Counted from the first letter of the stretch, positions 38,201-50,450 are shown. The stretch: DNA of 64,000 bases from Strongylocentrotus droebachiensis (GCA_035222895.1 JAVYIG010007167.1:1-64000), one strand, 5' to 3'. Notes: generated from the sequence alone by a model not told the origin. Program-made: numbers and translations.

Positions 38201-38551
38201 TTCATCAGCATCATTACTGTTTTCCTTGAGGGCGCTGTTATTATTATTGCCCGGTACCCGTTCACACTTTTGTGGAAAATGGCAAATGTGAATTGATATC
38301 TTGCCCGAGGAAATTAGTGGCAAGGTGGGATTCATACCCTTAACCATTGGATCAATTTAACAAACCACTTTACAACTTTACACTTCTTTATTGATCTGTT
38401 CGATTGCTTTGAAGTTACTACTGTCAAAGAAACTCTTGCAAATGTTAACCCCAAAACTCATTATCCACTTGTTTTATTGCAGATAATGACGATGGTGTTC
38501 GCTTGCTGTGTCATAAAAGGAATTGACAGCGGTTATGAAAAATTTGCATAA
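33197..38551 (+). CDS. Tetraspanin gene B, CD63-like, seven coding exons
   Basis: Exons 33197-33262, 34588-34779, 35507-35581, 36349-36447, 37286-37441, 38005-38088 and 38483-38551, all phase 0, 246 residues. TM1 is about 11-35, TM2 53-75 with SGCCGAL, TM3 88-108 and TM4 203-228. The large loop has CCG, ESCC, EEC and a last Cys in GCV: six cysteines. The C-terminus GYEKFA fits the GYxx-hydrophobic endosome/lysosome signal of CD63 (ends GYEVM), suggesting a late-endosomal or exosomal role; this is inference. The exon layout is identical to gene A except that exon 5 is 12 bases shorter. It differs from gene D at about 21 residues by my hand count. The acceptor of exon 4 sits in a CT microsatellite, intron 2 starts with a long GAT repeat, and intron 5 carries a LINE fragment not present in gene D. 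Confidence 0.94.
33573..33860. mobile_element. Hairpin MITE in intron 1 of gene B
   Basis: Two arms of about 140 bp are reverse complements: TTCCTCGTTCTACCCTCAAC on the left and GTTGAGGGTAGAATGAGGAA on the right, meeting near 33,720 at CACATGCATATTCA. Outer parts run CGTGTATCATAG...ATGACGGG against CCGTCAAATTCATAG. No coding capacity. It is also in gene D, so it predates the inverted duplication. Confidence 0.8.
34825..35295 (+). repeat. GAT microsatellite in intron 2 of gene B
   Basis: About 470 bases of GAT with AAT and GTT variants. Open frames of poly-Asp, poly-Met, poly-His or poly-Ile through it are artefacts. Confidence 0.95.
36265..36348 (+). repeat. CT microsatellite serving as the polypyrimidine tract of exon 4, gene B
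   Basis: CT repeats run into CTCTCTAG directly before exon 4. Gene D has the same arrangement, expanded. Confidence 0.75.
37555..37890 (-). repeat. LINE (non-LTR retrotransposon) 3' fragment in intron 5 of gene B
   Basis: The minus strand reads RKFLDVLECKEQMIREMLIR, then LLTFMGHIRSTEGLENLALT, then GKIVGRRSRGRRRIL and MDSLQKRLGEIG, the usual end of a LINE reverse-transcriptase ORF. Two in-frame stops are present. The matching intron of gene D (57,059-57,327) lacks it, so it inserted after the inverted duplication. Confidence 0.7.
38200..38365 (-). repeat. SINE-like element in intron 6 of gene B
   Basis: Holds the complement of a tRNA-type box B (TGGGATTCATACCC) after GCCCGAGG and GGCAAATGTGAATT. 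The matching piece in gene D is at about 56,715-56,850 with a better GGTTCGAATCC box. Inserted before the duplication. Confidence 0.55.
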
Positions 38552-39504
38552 CGGATTCATTTCTTCTTTATACTTATTTCAATAGAGTCCAACTCCTTCG
38601 CTTTTGTGATATCAAAACACAAGCATGCGCTCTAAACCCGATTATAAAGAATTTCAAAAAAATAATCATGATATCCTTGTCCATCACCAACTGATATGTG
38701 CGCTCATTAAAATGACGTACAGGCATTACGCAATCTGAAAGTGTTTTTAAATTCCTCTTGAGTTGATTTCTCGAAAGTCTATGCGATCATGCTTCTGATG
38801 CTCTTTAGCCTGTTTTCAATTCTATCCAAAGAGACTTTTTTGTGCTTCAATTCAATGGCCTAAATGGAAAATAGTTTGTACTGCGTCAAGCAGGTGGACC
38901 AATCCCTCACTGCTCCTCTTTTTTAGTATTTTTTTAAAAATTTACTTCAGACTGACTAGATCTGAACTCTATTAACAGCAGTCAATGATATCTAAATCGA
39001 AGGAGAGATGGACAAAAGCCTCGGAGTTTGTGCTATATCGTGTCGTATCCGTATCAAACAACGCAAATGTTAGCCAATTCACATGACGCCAGCCGACGCT
39101 AAAACGATTCATACATATTTGTAATAATCAAGAATATCATTATACCGGCATTTCAGAAAGAAATGGCAGAAAAATTAACCAAAAACCAGAATCGTAGACG
39201 GAGTACTGTGGGCCTGCTTATAATTAAGGATCATAAACATGATAAAAGCAACATAATAATTATATTTGTAAAGTGCTGAGAGACATGGTCGATATAAAGC
39301 GCTATGTAAACCCAGACTATTATTGATATTAACATTCATGTTGTTTGAAGCATGCAAATGGCGACATGAAGGGATGGATACAATTTTTTTAAAAACATGG
39401 ATTGATTAATACTTATGACGTGTTGATATTGACTTATAATATATTATCATAATGACTGCGATATCTAATGTACATAACACTTAGTAATAATTATGAAGAT
39501 TATG

Positions 39505-39745
39505 ATTTTGAATTATATGTAAAGTATAATGTTGAAGTTTTTTTTTTTTAATTGCTCTATCATATTTTATGCTAAAATCATTTTATAGCGAAATTAAATG
39601 TGTATATTCCTAAAATTATTCAACGTGTTTTAAAAAGAAATTGCTTTAATTATCAACTTAACCAAGACTATCTCATTAAAATTATGAATGCAATTAGAAG
39701 TGGATGAACAGTGTATATAGCATCAGATTACAAGAATAAAACAAG

Positions 39746-39786
<41 letters not shown>

Positions 39787-39925
39787 AAGGAGACAGGAGA
39801 AATTTTCACGACGGAAGGGACAGAATGTGAAAGGGAAAAGACGAAAAATCACGGGAATTCAAGTAAATGTAGAGAAGCAAAATAATGAATTTTGAGGGGG
39901 GGGGGGGAGGGGGGGGGGGGGTAAG
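39505..39925 (+). other. 3' flank of gene B, paralogous to that of gene A
   Basis: Matches 11,120-11,700 (AACCAAGACTATCTCATTAAA, GA run, GTGAAAGGGAAAAGACGA). AATAAA at about 39,736 is a possible distal poly(A) signal. Ends in a G run at about 39,896-39,921 and a T run. Confidence 0.6.
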
Positions 39926-40261
39926 AGGACACTTTTTTTTTTTTGGTCTCGAAATTTGAAAATTTGAAATTTTTCTTCTTCTCCCAAGCGTTCATGTTCT
40001 GCCACTTGACTTATTCGTCTTTCCAGGGCATCCAGATGCTGGAGTATTGTACCTTTTTGCCAAGGGCCCAACCAACTCATGATCTTTTTCTGCCTGTGTT
40101 ATTACAACAGTCAACTGTAATTCCAACAGCAGTGATGTGTTCTGGACAGCAGGCAGCAGTGGATAGAGGGGCAGAAAACTAGGTTTATAAAGCGCCAATG
40201 GCTACACTCGCGGCTCCTACGAGCGTCTATTGCATTTTTACATGGCACTTTTGCACACAGT

Positions 40262-40620
40262 AATGCCTAGGTCACATATAAACCGGACCCCGTACGATTT
40301 TCCCTACCCGGCGGCTTGCCGTGGATTTAGAGACCGTACGGGAACCGTCCGATTTTCATTTCTACGGCATGTGTGGTCACATATTCTGCGGCGCCCGGGA
40401 GGTGCCCGGATAAAATTGGTAGAGTGAAATGCAAGGCGCCCTTAAGGGTGCCGGCAGGGTGCCGGCCGAGTGCCGGCCGGTAACCTTACGGGCTCCGTCC
40501 GATGAGCAGTTGTACCGATGGCTCCCGGATGGTGCCCTGCAGGGTGCCGTGCGGAGCACTGAACTACAGAGTAAGTCAGAAAAATGTCCCACTTTTTAAA
40601 AGTTGTATCGTTTGAAGTAT
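40262..40620. mobile_element. GC-rich Harbinger-like element fragment
   Basis: Starts TAATGCCTAGGTCACATATA, then about 290 bases rich in CCGTACGG, GGGTGCCGG and GGCCGGTAACC motifs in an AT-rich setting. It is followed by GTCAGAAAAATGTCCCAC, which also follows the GC-rich patch at 63,440-63,930. The matching far end is absent, so the family call is tentative. Confidence 0.45.
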
Positions 40621-40729
40621 GAATATTTAATCATGGGTTTCATGATATATCTTGATAGAGTTATCTTCCCAGTACATTTAGGTACCATTTTCATTTGAAT
40701 CTCTGCATGCATCACTGAATATCAGACAA

Positions 40730-41315
40730 TCTTTACAAGACTGCCAGATCTCACTTGCGCCAAGTTACTGGGTGAGGAATAAAACAGTGCATTGAACAAA
40801 GACAGTCATACACGCGCACACACGCGCGCGCGCACACACACACACGCACACACACACACAACACATACAACACACACGGTGACAATTGTTTCATAATTAC
40901 CCCTTTTGTGATTAAGCATTGATTTTTATCAAGATCGCTGAATGTTTAAGTGGCATAACCCTAAAAATCTTTCCCTTTTGTACACATTCACTACCACCAT
41001 CGTGTCATCATCATCATCATTGTTACATCTTAATCTTCATCATCATCATCATTATCATCATCATCATCATCATCATCATGAAGCACAACATCCGCCAATA
41101 CGCACCAAGAGAACAGCGGCCACTCAACTTTTCATACGATAAGAAGAATTCCCAATCTTTACAAGACTGCCAGATCTCACTTGCGCCAAGTTACTGGGTG
41201 AGGAATAAAACAGTGCATTGAACAAAGACAGTCAGACACGCGCACACATACACACACGCGCGCGCGCGCACACACACACGCACACACGCGCACACACACA
41301 CTATATATATATACA
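40730..41315. repeat. Tandem duplication, period about 430 bp, with CA/CG and ATC microsatellites
   Basis: The stretch at 40,730-40,800 (starting CTTTACAAGACTGCCAGATC) recurs at 41,158-41,230 almost unchanged, each followed by alternating CA/CG repeats. An ATC repeat lies at 41,010-41,080. Confidence 0.85.
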
Positions 41316-41319
41316 CACT

Positions 41320-42890
41320 TGCACAACACGCTCACCAACTCATAAACAAAGATCGTTTAAACACTTTTTCATTTTAAGGTTTACCTTAAAGGTAATACAA
41401 AGTTTTGGTATGGGGTCATGAATTTGGTTTAAATGAACATATTGGAAGCATATGCGATCCTACAATATTCAGTGATCGTTGTCGCGGTTGAAATCGAGTC
41501 TAAAGTGTTGAAATTATAAATAATAAACTCTTTGTGTTGTATAGCGCCCTCTCAAGGTCAATATATTAATTTAACTATAAAACAATGTTATTTGACTAAA
41601 ATCGACCGATTTGCTATTACCGTTTGGAATATAAATATCACAACTGCATATTCTGAGATTTTCATTGTCGCAGCTACCATCATATGGCCGTAGGCGCTAT
41701 TTGAAATTTATCAAAATTTACCGGGAGCACCGGTAAATTTTTATATTCAATTTTTCTCGAAAGCAGAAGTGTTTGATGGGCTAATTTTTTTTAGTGCTTT
41801 TAATATCACTATCCAGCCAATTTTCAAAATTTACCAAAACTTTGTAATTTTATTTTTAGGCCGCCATCCTTGTCAAGCTTTGCTTATGATTGCGGTCTCC
41901 TGCACTTTTCCAACAGAATAGTTCGGATAATACTTTAAATTTATGATTATATGTTATGGAAATATTAAGTTTCGTTATTATATGTGCATATATTATGTAA
42001 AAAAACATTTTGACATGAAGAAATTTTTGTTTGTTTATCTTGTATTATACCTTACACTTATATGTTCTTTGTTACTCAGTTATATTTTATATGGAAAAAA
42101 TGCGGAAATAAAATCAAATCAAAAAATCGAATCATATCAAAATTAAATCAAATCAGCCCAAATCAAATCCAATTATAGATTCACCAGTATGAAAAGCAAA
42201 ATAATCGTTCATTAATGTTTCGCGGAAAACTGTCCTTTCCCTTGATCCAGATGATAATTTCTGAAAACAACAAAAATAAAAAGGAAAAGATTGAGGAAAA
42301 CGGAAATTGTGTTAGAATTATTATTTTTACGCATTTTTACATTTTTTTAGTAAATAACATTTTATATATAAAACATGAGATAAATGTAAAATAACACATG
42401 GGGTCAGAGTGATCCATTTCTGTTGATGGCTCTCTTTAAATTGCTGCATTGATTTTGTAGTACAAAACATTAAAGCTCATGCGTTGGTAGCAAAAAGGAA
42501 ATTGGAAAGAATCGTATTAAAGATAGTCTCGTTCAGATCATCTGCTTTCAATGAATTCCAGTGTATTGAAGTGTAACTATGGGCAAGGAACGCCAGATAA
42601 CGAGCTTCTCGTTGATTCAGCGTGTGTGTAGACTATTGTCTAAACACACTTTAGTCATAGGTTTCACACGTGTGTAGCGCAGGTTGCCATTTTTCGAGTT
42701 TACTTCACAGGATGGTATCTAATTATTTTTCCTACCATTCATTTGTTTAATATATCACTTGAGGAGAAAAAACTCCACAGCAGCTTAGTTTTGCTCGTAT
42801 CTTCCTATAATCTCCAGTGGGAGAAATCTGACGAGAACTTTGTGAGGGCTTACCAAAACTGCACATGATCTTTCAGTTTGCAGAACGTTA
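41320..42890. other. Intergenic 3' flank of gene C
   Basis: AT-rich. A short hairpin AAATTTACCGG-GAGCA-CCGGTAAATTT lies near 41,714-41,742, and degenerate AAATCAAATC repeats near 42,110-42,175. TTTATT (reverse AATAAA) occurs near 41,848, but the distance makes it a weak poly(A) candidate for gene C. Confidence 0.4.
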
Positions 42891-42899
42891 AGTTTTTGT

Positions 42900-45800
42900 T
42901 TATGAGAATTCACCCTTCTGTATTCCATTGATAACGCAACAAGTGAATACCATTGTCAAAACCTGAGGAAGCAATAGAAAAGTGATTGGATCAGTAGATA
43001 ATTTACAATTTAGTAATTTAATCTCAGGACATCTTATACGTCCTGGAATTCTGAACATATTACTTAATAGGCCTACTGTAATTATTGTACAGAAGAAGAC
43101 GAGAAGGCAAGTGTGAAGACGGGAAGACAAGTCGTTTAATCTGGGGTGAGAAGACAAGATGACGAGTTGTTTTAATTCGGCAAGTCGACTTGTTTGGGAC
43201 GAAAAGACAAGATTAAGTCGACTTATTTATGACGAAATAAGTCGGCTTGTCGAGTTCCAATAAATCGTAATTTCGTCTTTACGTCCTAAAATAAATCGAT
43301 TTGCAGGGTTCCACAACTCTTTTAATTGTCTTCTCGTCTTCGTGACGTATATCTCGTCATCTCGTCGGTGCTTTTGAGCTTCCGTATTTTCAGGGGTAGG
43401 GTATGATTATAAAGATTTGACTTATGACTAGTTATTGCCTAAACGAATCGCAATTAAAACGTCACTCACAATATACATCACCTTATGAAGATGCAAACAC
43501 TTCAATGACGCAACAGGGCAATGAAACTGCGGGATATCTTGAAAGTCCTTGAAATAACGTTTTATAACACTGGAATCTCTACAGGTAGTCACTTTCTTTT
43601 ACCTGTGGCCTGACACACAATACACAAACAAACACATCATAATTTTTCAGAAACACGTAACAAGGGCATAAAAGTGAAGCATTGCAACTCACAATTAATA
43701 AGACTTACCTCAAAGATGATTAGAGCGAAGCAAATGGCACCAATGAGAACGAAGTTGTCTTGTACTACATCAATGGTTGCTTCAACGCAACCCTGTGCGA
43801 GACAAAATGAAAGTTACATTGATAACGATAATGATAATAGTAATGATAATAATGATAGTACAGATGATAGTATTAATAACAAAATTAATGATACGATAAT
43901 AATGATAGTAACGATGATAGTATTAATAACAATAAGAATGATAATAATAATAATAATAGTAAATGAAATATTAATATTGTTAATATTATTATTAGATAAT
44001 GATAGGTATAACGAAAACAATAATTTTACGAGGTAATAATAATCATCATAATGCGGATGATGAAAAAACAAACATATTTTGTTAACTATGAGGTTTTGTC
44101 CACACTCGCAAAAAGCAATAACAGACACAAAACACAAAAATTATATTTGAATCTCTAAAACATTTTAGGAAAGATCGATGCATAACGGAATAAATTCACT
44201 TTCAATCTTCTCTTGAAACGTTTTTCCATGTCAAAGTGGTACATTCGCGGCATAATAACTTACAGTTTCACGGACCATATCCGTATTAATTGGCGCCCCT
44301 TTCCTTCCTTCCTGACAAAGGTGTACTGTCACGCCTGGTTTGCAGCAAGACACGGGTACCGCCTCAAACGCAGGACAATTCCAACACGACATGTAGTCGG
44401 CATAGCCATTCGCACCACAGCATTTGTACTGGAATGATGGAGTAGATTGTAAAACAGAGGGTCAAGGGAAAGATTGAAATATTAATTTTGGCCTAATCAT
44501 ATCAGATCTTTAGATCCTTAATAATATCTGAAACATTCTTTGATCAGCAGAATTAGTCTTTCTCTCCCCCCCCCCCCTCTCTCTCTCCCTCCTCCTCTCT
44601 TTTTCTTTCTCTTCCCTCCTCCTCTCTCTCTCTCCCTCCCCGTTCCCTCGCTCCTTCTTTCTATCCCTCTTTCTCCCTGCCTCTCCCCCTCCCCCCTCTC
44701 TCTCTCTCTCTCTCTCCCCTCCCCTTCCCCTCTTTCTCTCTCTCTCTTTCTCTCTCCCCCTCCCCTCTCTCTCTATAACCCCTCCCCTATCTCTCTCTTA
44801 CCGTTATCTGGACTTCGTCTATAATTTCTGTAGATGCTGTTGACTCCGGGTCGCCGTAGTTATTATAGATCGTTTGGGTCATTCCTTCCAACATGCTCGC
44901 CTCTATCTATAATAAATAAATATACGTAATACATATCATTCACTAAAAGTTGTTCCACCTTATAACTTTTATAAACCCTAACATTTCTATGTTTTCATTC
45001 ATACATCCTTTGGAAGAGTATACAATATACCATAACCATATATAGTAACTTTGATTATCTTACAACGATATAATATCCTTAAAATTATTGCGACTCTTGT
45101 TTAGAGTTGACTTTATTACCATGAAATGTCAACTATTCGTCAGACCAAATCCTGTCTCCCGCTACCCCCCCCCCCCCAAAAAAAAGAGACTAGGAACAAA
45201 ACAGTGAAGAAAACATAAACGACAAATAAGTAAAATAAATGATATTGGACACTGCATCCGAAAGTAATAAAATGCCTTAAAACATGAAAGATTCAATTTA
45301 ATTTACATGATTTATTTGTGTGTACATTGCTTTTACCAAGCAGTTGTTGATACTTAGCTTTTTAGCTTAACTCAAAACTCGAAAACGAAAATAAAGCGTG
45401 TAAAAAAGAAGGTGTGGTTTGCAAGTTTCAGTCAACTATAATCAATTAAAATATAATTAAATTATATTAAATTAAAATATAATTAAATTATATATTAAAT
45501 TAAAATATAATTAAATTATATTAAATTAAAATATAATTAAATTATATCAATTACATATAATCGAAATTTAAATCAGACCCTGGGTTTAAGGCTTTGTTTG
45601 GAATCGAGTCTACCAAAGGAAATAAGTTTGAGGTCTAAATTTTCCTCTTGTTAAACGAGATTACATACCCAGGGTTGGGTTTAACTGAAGAATTAAAAAA
45701 CACATGGAATACGGACCTGTATGTCTAGTTTGAGTCAGTTATGGTATGGTGTTAGGCTTACCTCGTCATTGTATACAAAAGCGAGGGCCCCGGCAATTAT

Positions 45801-48800
45801 TTCACCACAAATGATGAGGAGCATTAAGAACCAGTACTGCAAAATATAAAGGTAATCAGATCACAGTGATTAATACTACATCGAAAGAGAAAGCACGCTT
45901 ACATCGACCGTTAAAGAGGGTGTAGCATGACGAGACTGTCTTTCCCGTAGACTCGGGGCCAATCGGGTATACAACTACGGACGACGCGACCGCAATGTTC
46001 ACGTGCGTGCAACATACGCGAAACCGAATGGTGGGGAGAACTTCGGTCTGTTTCGATTTCGCGCACGCTAGCGCGCTGACCGTTTAAAGGTAAAGACCAG
46101 TATTGGAAACGCCCCAATTTCAAAAAATGAAATGGAAGCTCTCATTACCAATCATGTGAAAGAATATGTTTTGACTAAGACATGATGATAACAAAATTGC
46201 CGGGAAACCGCCTACTAATTCATATATTTGGTAAATTTGTTTCTCTCATGGTCTTGTGAGAGATATAGGGTAGTCCCATATACATCTTTCTGTGTTTAGT
46301 GCTTGTAACTTTACGAAGAATGGGCCAAATTTCTTATCATTTTGATGATTCCACAACCTGTCGAATAGGGTTCAACTCCCGTGGAATCTGGGGAGGGAAT
46401 GAGGAGGTAATTATCCACCCCCCCCCCTCCCGATCAACTACATTGAAAAGGTATTATGAAGAAATCAGTAGGTCATTGATATGAATTAATACAAATACAT
46501 TTAAAATTAGGATACATTTAAAATTAGGAAACATTTTGTTGCAAATTATGTCTGAATCTGCAGGGGTGGCATGTTTGATGTAGCGAAATAAATCGTATTT
46601 TGTGAACAATTTGATACAGGTATACTAATATCTAACTATTGGATTATGAATTAAGTGGCTTGTTGTGCTTCAAATAGAGAGAAAAAAAAGACACATTCGT
46701 ACACAACCTGGAGGTGGGGGCAACGATATGTATAACTATGCCCCACCCAACTTTTTGGAATTTAATTGGTTACTTCAAGTAAACATCACATAAAAATAGG
46801 ACTTTAAATTAGTTATTTTTTGGAATTGAATTGGTTGCTTCAAGTAAACATCACATACAAAGGCACTTTAAATTAGTAATTTGTGGTATTAATTGTCCCC
46901 CTGATATTAATTTGTTGTAATTCTTTAATGAGAAACCCTTGAACAGTCCCTATTCTAACTTACCGTTTTAAGGAGGCAAACGCCCTCTTTCATGGCCCCG
47001 CAACAGCCACAGAACCCCAATATGAATGTGAAGCATCCTATTGTTATAGTCAATGCACACACGATGACTAAGGTGTCCTCGGCGAAGAGTTCTTGATAGT
47101 CGGCCTGTTTGGCAATCACGGAGGAGCCCACGGATATGAGGATCACTCCAGCCACCTGAAGATTTAAAAAAAAGATGATAAAAATTGCAATGATGTAACA
47201 GATGATTGAGATGTTATGGTGAAATTAGCGGTGATGGAGACGGTTGCCAAAGATGTGACTGAAATAGTGGTGTTGGTGGTGGTGAATGGTGGTGGTCATG
47301 GTACCAAGAGATGGGTATAAATAAAGGAGACGGAAATGGTAACGATGATGGTGGTGATAGTAATGGTGGTGGTGATGGTAATAGTGGTAATGGTGGTGGT
47401 GATAGTAATGGTGGTGGTTATGTAGGGGATGGTGATGCTGTTGAGGTGGTGGTGGTGGTGATGGTGATGATGATGATAATGGTGATGCTGGTGGTGATGA
47501 TGATGATGTGGGTGATGAGGGTGGTGATGGTGTTAATGTTGGTGATGGAGATGATATTGATGATGGTGGTGGTGATGGTGATTGTGGTGATGGTTTTGGT
47601 GGTGATGATAATTATGGTGATGGTGGTGGTGATTCTGGTGGTGATGGTAATGGGTTATGATACAAGTGACGAATATTGTGGTAGTCGTGGTGGAAACGGT
47701 GGTGGGTAATATACATTGGATGAAAATGGTGGTGATGGTGATAATGGTAGTGGTGATGATGGTGATGCTGGGCATGGATATAGTAAAGGGTATCCAGACA
47801 CCTACCCCCTGGACAACTACCCCCCTAGGACAACTACTCCCTAGGGCAACCACCCTATAGGACGAATACCCCTAGGACAAAATACCCCCGGACAACTACC
47901 CTCCAGGACATATACCCCCTTGACATCTACCACCTATGGTAACTACCACCCAACTACCCCCGGACAATAACCACTTTGTGTAATTATTAATCGAGAGGGT
48001 AGTTGTCCTAGGTGGTAGTTGTCTGGGGTAAGTTGTCCGGGTGGTAGTCCTAGAGGGTGGTTGTCCTAGGGGATAGTTGTCTGGGGGTAGTTGTCCGGGG
48101 GTAGTTGTCCTAGGGGCGGTTGTCCTAGGGGTAGTTAGCTGGGGGAATCATCATAGAGGGTAATTGTCCAGGAGGTAGTCGTCCTAGAGGGTGGTTGCCC
48201 TAGGGGGTGGTTGTCCTAGGGGATAGTTGTCTGGGGGTAGTTGTCCGGGGGTAGTTGTCCTAGAGGCGGTTGTCCTAGGCGTAGTTAGCTGGGGGAATCA
48301 TTATAGAGGGTAATTGTCCCGGAGGTAGTCGTCCTAGAGGGTGGTTATCCTAGAGGGTTATCCAAAGGGTTGTTGTCTAGGGGGTAGGTGATGTTTAATG
48401 TTCATGATGAAACAATTATTTCATCTTTTCACCTACTATAAAAGGTCAGCTTAAACTGGTGAATTCAAAACAACATCAGCTATCTCTCATACTAGTTAAG
48501 AGTTGCACAAACCGTTTACTACATGCTAAATAATGTTAGTTAATTAATGTCTTGTATGACGTAATCATAATGACTTAATTTATCATCACAACTTCCTTCA
48601 ACAGCTCAATATTCCTCGGCATACACGTGCAACAATAGAATTGAGTAAATTAAGATAATCCAGTTTCAAATTCAAATTCAAAATAACTGTGTATTGGTTC
48701 TGGGTATACGTTGCATAGAAAATGCGAATGTTGGAAACTGTGCATTAATCCATTAATGCCTATATTATCGAAGATGTACGTAATCATCTTTTCAAAAACA

Positions 48801-49074
48801 AATTTTGAAAAGACAATCTCTACCCTTAAGTAATTTGTTATATCATCTCATTTTAGCTATTCTAAGATAAAGTGTCAAATATTTCACCGCAAGTCTGCGT
48901 TATATAAGTGCATTATTAAATCAATGAAACAAAACTTATATTCACGATTTTTACGGAATTATTAGAAAGACATATGAACTGATAACAAAGGAAAAAGTTT
49001 GAACTTACCCATATGCTGAAGTTGAAGACGAACAAGAGAAGCTTGGCAATCTTTGGACCACAACCTGCAACCAT
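42900..49074 (-). CDS. Tetraspanin gene C, divergent, seven coding exons
   Basis: Exons in order of translation: 49074-49009, 47155-46964, 45836-45762, 44906-44802, 44428-44264, 43792-43709 and 42962-42900, all phase 0, 249 residues. The layout matches A, B and D, with exon 4 six bases longer. It keeps MVAGCGPKIAK, GFCGCCGAM at the end of TM2 and KCCGANGY in the large loop. The loop has eight cysteines, not six: CC at 149-150, 161, 164, CC at 174-175, 184 and 203. C161 and C164 (SCWNC) are new and could add a disulphide. The C-terminus KGEFS has no GYxx-hydrophobic signal, so sorting probably differs. TM3 carries a Cys-Gly-Glu in place of Leu-Ala-Glu. Intron 1 holds a GGT/GAT microsatellite and a G-rich minisatellite. 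Confidence 0.92.
43085..43370. repeat. Degenerate AAGTCGACTT/GACAAGTCG repeats in intron 6 of gene C
   Basis: AAGACAAG, GACGAGTTG and AAGTCGACTT motifs recur, and later appear as complements (TTGTCTTCTCGTC, CTCGTCATCTCGTC), as in a decayed foldback sequence. Confidence 0.4.
43815..44045. repeat. GATAAT-type microsatellite in intron 5 of gene C
   Basis: Interrupted GATAAT and AATAAT units between exons 5 and 6. Confidence 0.75.
44563..44797. repeat. CT microsatellite beside exon 4 of gene C
   Basis: CT-rich run just beyond the exon 4 donor, on the intron 4 side. Ser/Leu/Pro open frames here are artefacts. Confidence 0.9.
45435..45560. repeat. AATTAAATTATA tandem repeat in intron 3 of gene C
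   Basis: Repeats of AAATATAATTAAATTATATT, about four units. Confidence 0.85.
46745..46885. repeat. Two-copy tandem duplication in intron 2 of gene C
   Basis: TTTTTGGAATT(T/G)AATTGGTT(A/G)CTTC through CACTTTAAATTAGT(T/A)A repeats twice with a period of about 68 bases. Confidence 0.75.
47215..47790 (-). repeat. GGT/GAT microsatellite in intron 1 of gene C
   Basis: Interrupted GGT, GAT and GGTGAT units. Gly/Asp/Val/Met open frames are artefacts. Confidence 0.9.
47795..48395. repeat. G-rich minisatellite array 1, orientation switches inside
   Basis: Units of GGACAACTACCCCC-type run to about 47,990, after which the complement (GGGGGTAGTTGTCC) runs to the end. Inside the second half a higher-order unit of 150 bases is repeated (48,071 and 48,221). 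Lies in intron 1 of gene C. Confidence 0.85.
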
Positions 49075-50450
49075 TTTGAATTGATTTTTCTTGCTTATTA
49101 AAAAAAAAACACAATAAATATACAATTACAAAAAATAGATTGTATGACTCTATGAATGCGGCTTACGACCCTGACTCCAATAATGTATGTCCAAGACTGT
49201 TGAACAGGATAACTCTTCTTATAGGCGTTGTTGTGGATACGATGTGTGTATGACTCAAGTAATCAGTATTTCAAGAGGGTCACGTGCAAAGGTTATAATA
49301 TCGGTCGTGCAGATGGGTTCCCCTCCTCTTTCAAGCTTTAATCATAATTTTGTTTGTATAATTATGTATGAAACGTTTTCTCATCTAAAGACTTGGCTTT
49401 TATAGCCAAATCTTCTTGTGTTATCCAGCTGCGGATTTCTTGCGAGTGCGTGATCTAATTTAAGTGCCGTATAGGTAAAGACAATGGTCGAATCGGGTGT
49501 AGAAAATAGACTCCCTAATAAATAAAAGCCTCAATCGCCTCTAAAATATTATCGTTATCAACGGACTTTCGTGTTTGCCTGTTAGATAGTCAAGGCGTTC
49601 CCATAACTCCATTTTTGTTAATCATTCATTTTTCAAGTGTTTGCAGATACACACAGAAATTAATATTTGATGGTGATAATTAAGGATAGGCCCTTCGCCC
49701 AACGTAGAACATGTACATGGTGTATCTGATTTGGCGGGATAATATTTCGATTAATTGACGAGGTATGCTGGGATGGAGTAAATGTTAAAGTCTGAAGTAA
49801 TTTGGTGGATTGGAAGTTGTGTGGCACAGAATGAGGCAGGGGAGTGACACAATAGTTTTGTAATACGATTCTTTAACTGCTGGTTCACATTAATTTCATC
49901 AAATAAATTTGCTGTAATCATGCATAGCACGATAGTTCCCTCTTTTCTTGAAGACTAGACATTACATGTAGTATTATTTGTTGGGGCCTATAACTCACAA
50001 GCGTAGCTTTCACCGCAGGCTCATCTATATTGCACTCTTCATTTATTTCAATCTTTTCAATTTATACTGCATGCAAACAAATTGATAAGAGGTACTCACA
50101 TTGTCTTCTCGTCTCTGACAAAAAAATGCATGTTTTTTTTTGTTTTTTTTTAAACGTTGTTTAACGTAAAATGCGAAATTTTAAATAAAAATAAACTGAT
50201 TGATTCGATGAATAATCCACATGCGATAAGTTAATATATAAAATGATATATAAAATAGATGGCACACAACATAATCTTCCTTTCTTTTATGAAGGATGCA
50301 ATGTTAGCAAAAGGATTTAAAAATGTCGATATCATACGGCTATATTAAAGTAGATATGCGTGAAAACCTATTTGATTAGACGTATTTATCGTTTGGAAAC
50401 ATTTCTCGAATATTTCATGCAGGGGAGTGGTTGAATTACAAACCAGGACA
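49075..50450. other. Upstream region of gene C, no other gene seen
   Basis: 5' UTR and promoter of gene C should lie here. I see no convincing TATA element. AT-rich unique DNA. Confidence 0.4.

Larger units (their letters stand above)
31950..39520 (+). repeat. Left arm of the inverted duplication (gene B)
   Basis: Matches 55,500-62,745 in reverse complement along gene, introns and both flanks. Outer landmark is CAATAATT(A/G)(T/C)GGTC near 31,960 against 62,735. Inner landmarks are the stretch around 39,365-39,405 (GACATGAAGGGATGGATACA) against 55,635-55,660, and AATGACTGC(G/A)ATATC at 39,452 against about 55,565. Confidence 0.88.

Noticed and set aside
47311-47860. Gly/Asp-rich and His-rich open frames
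   Set aside because: GGT/GAT microsatellite in intron 1 of gene C.
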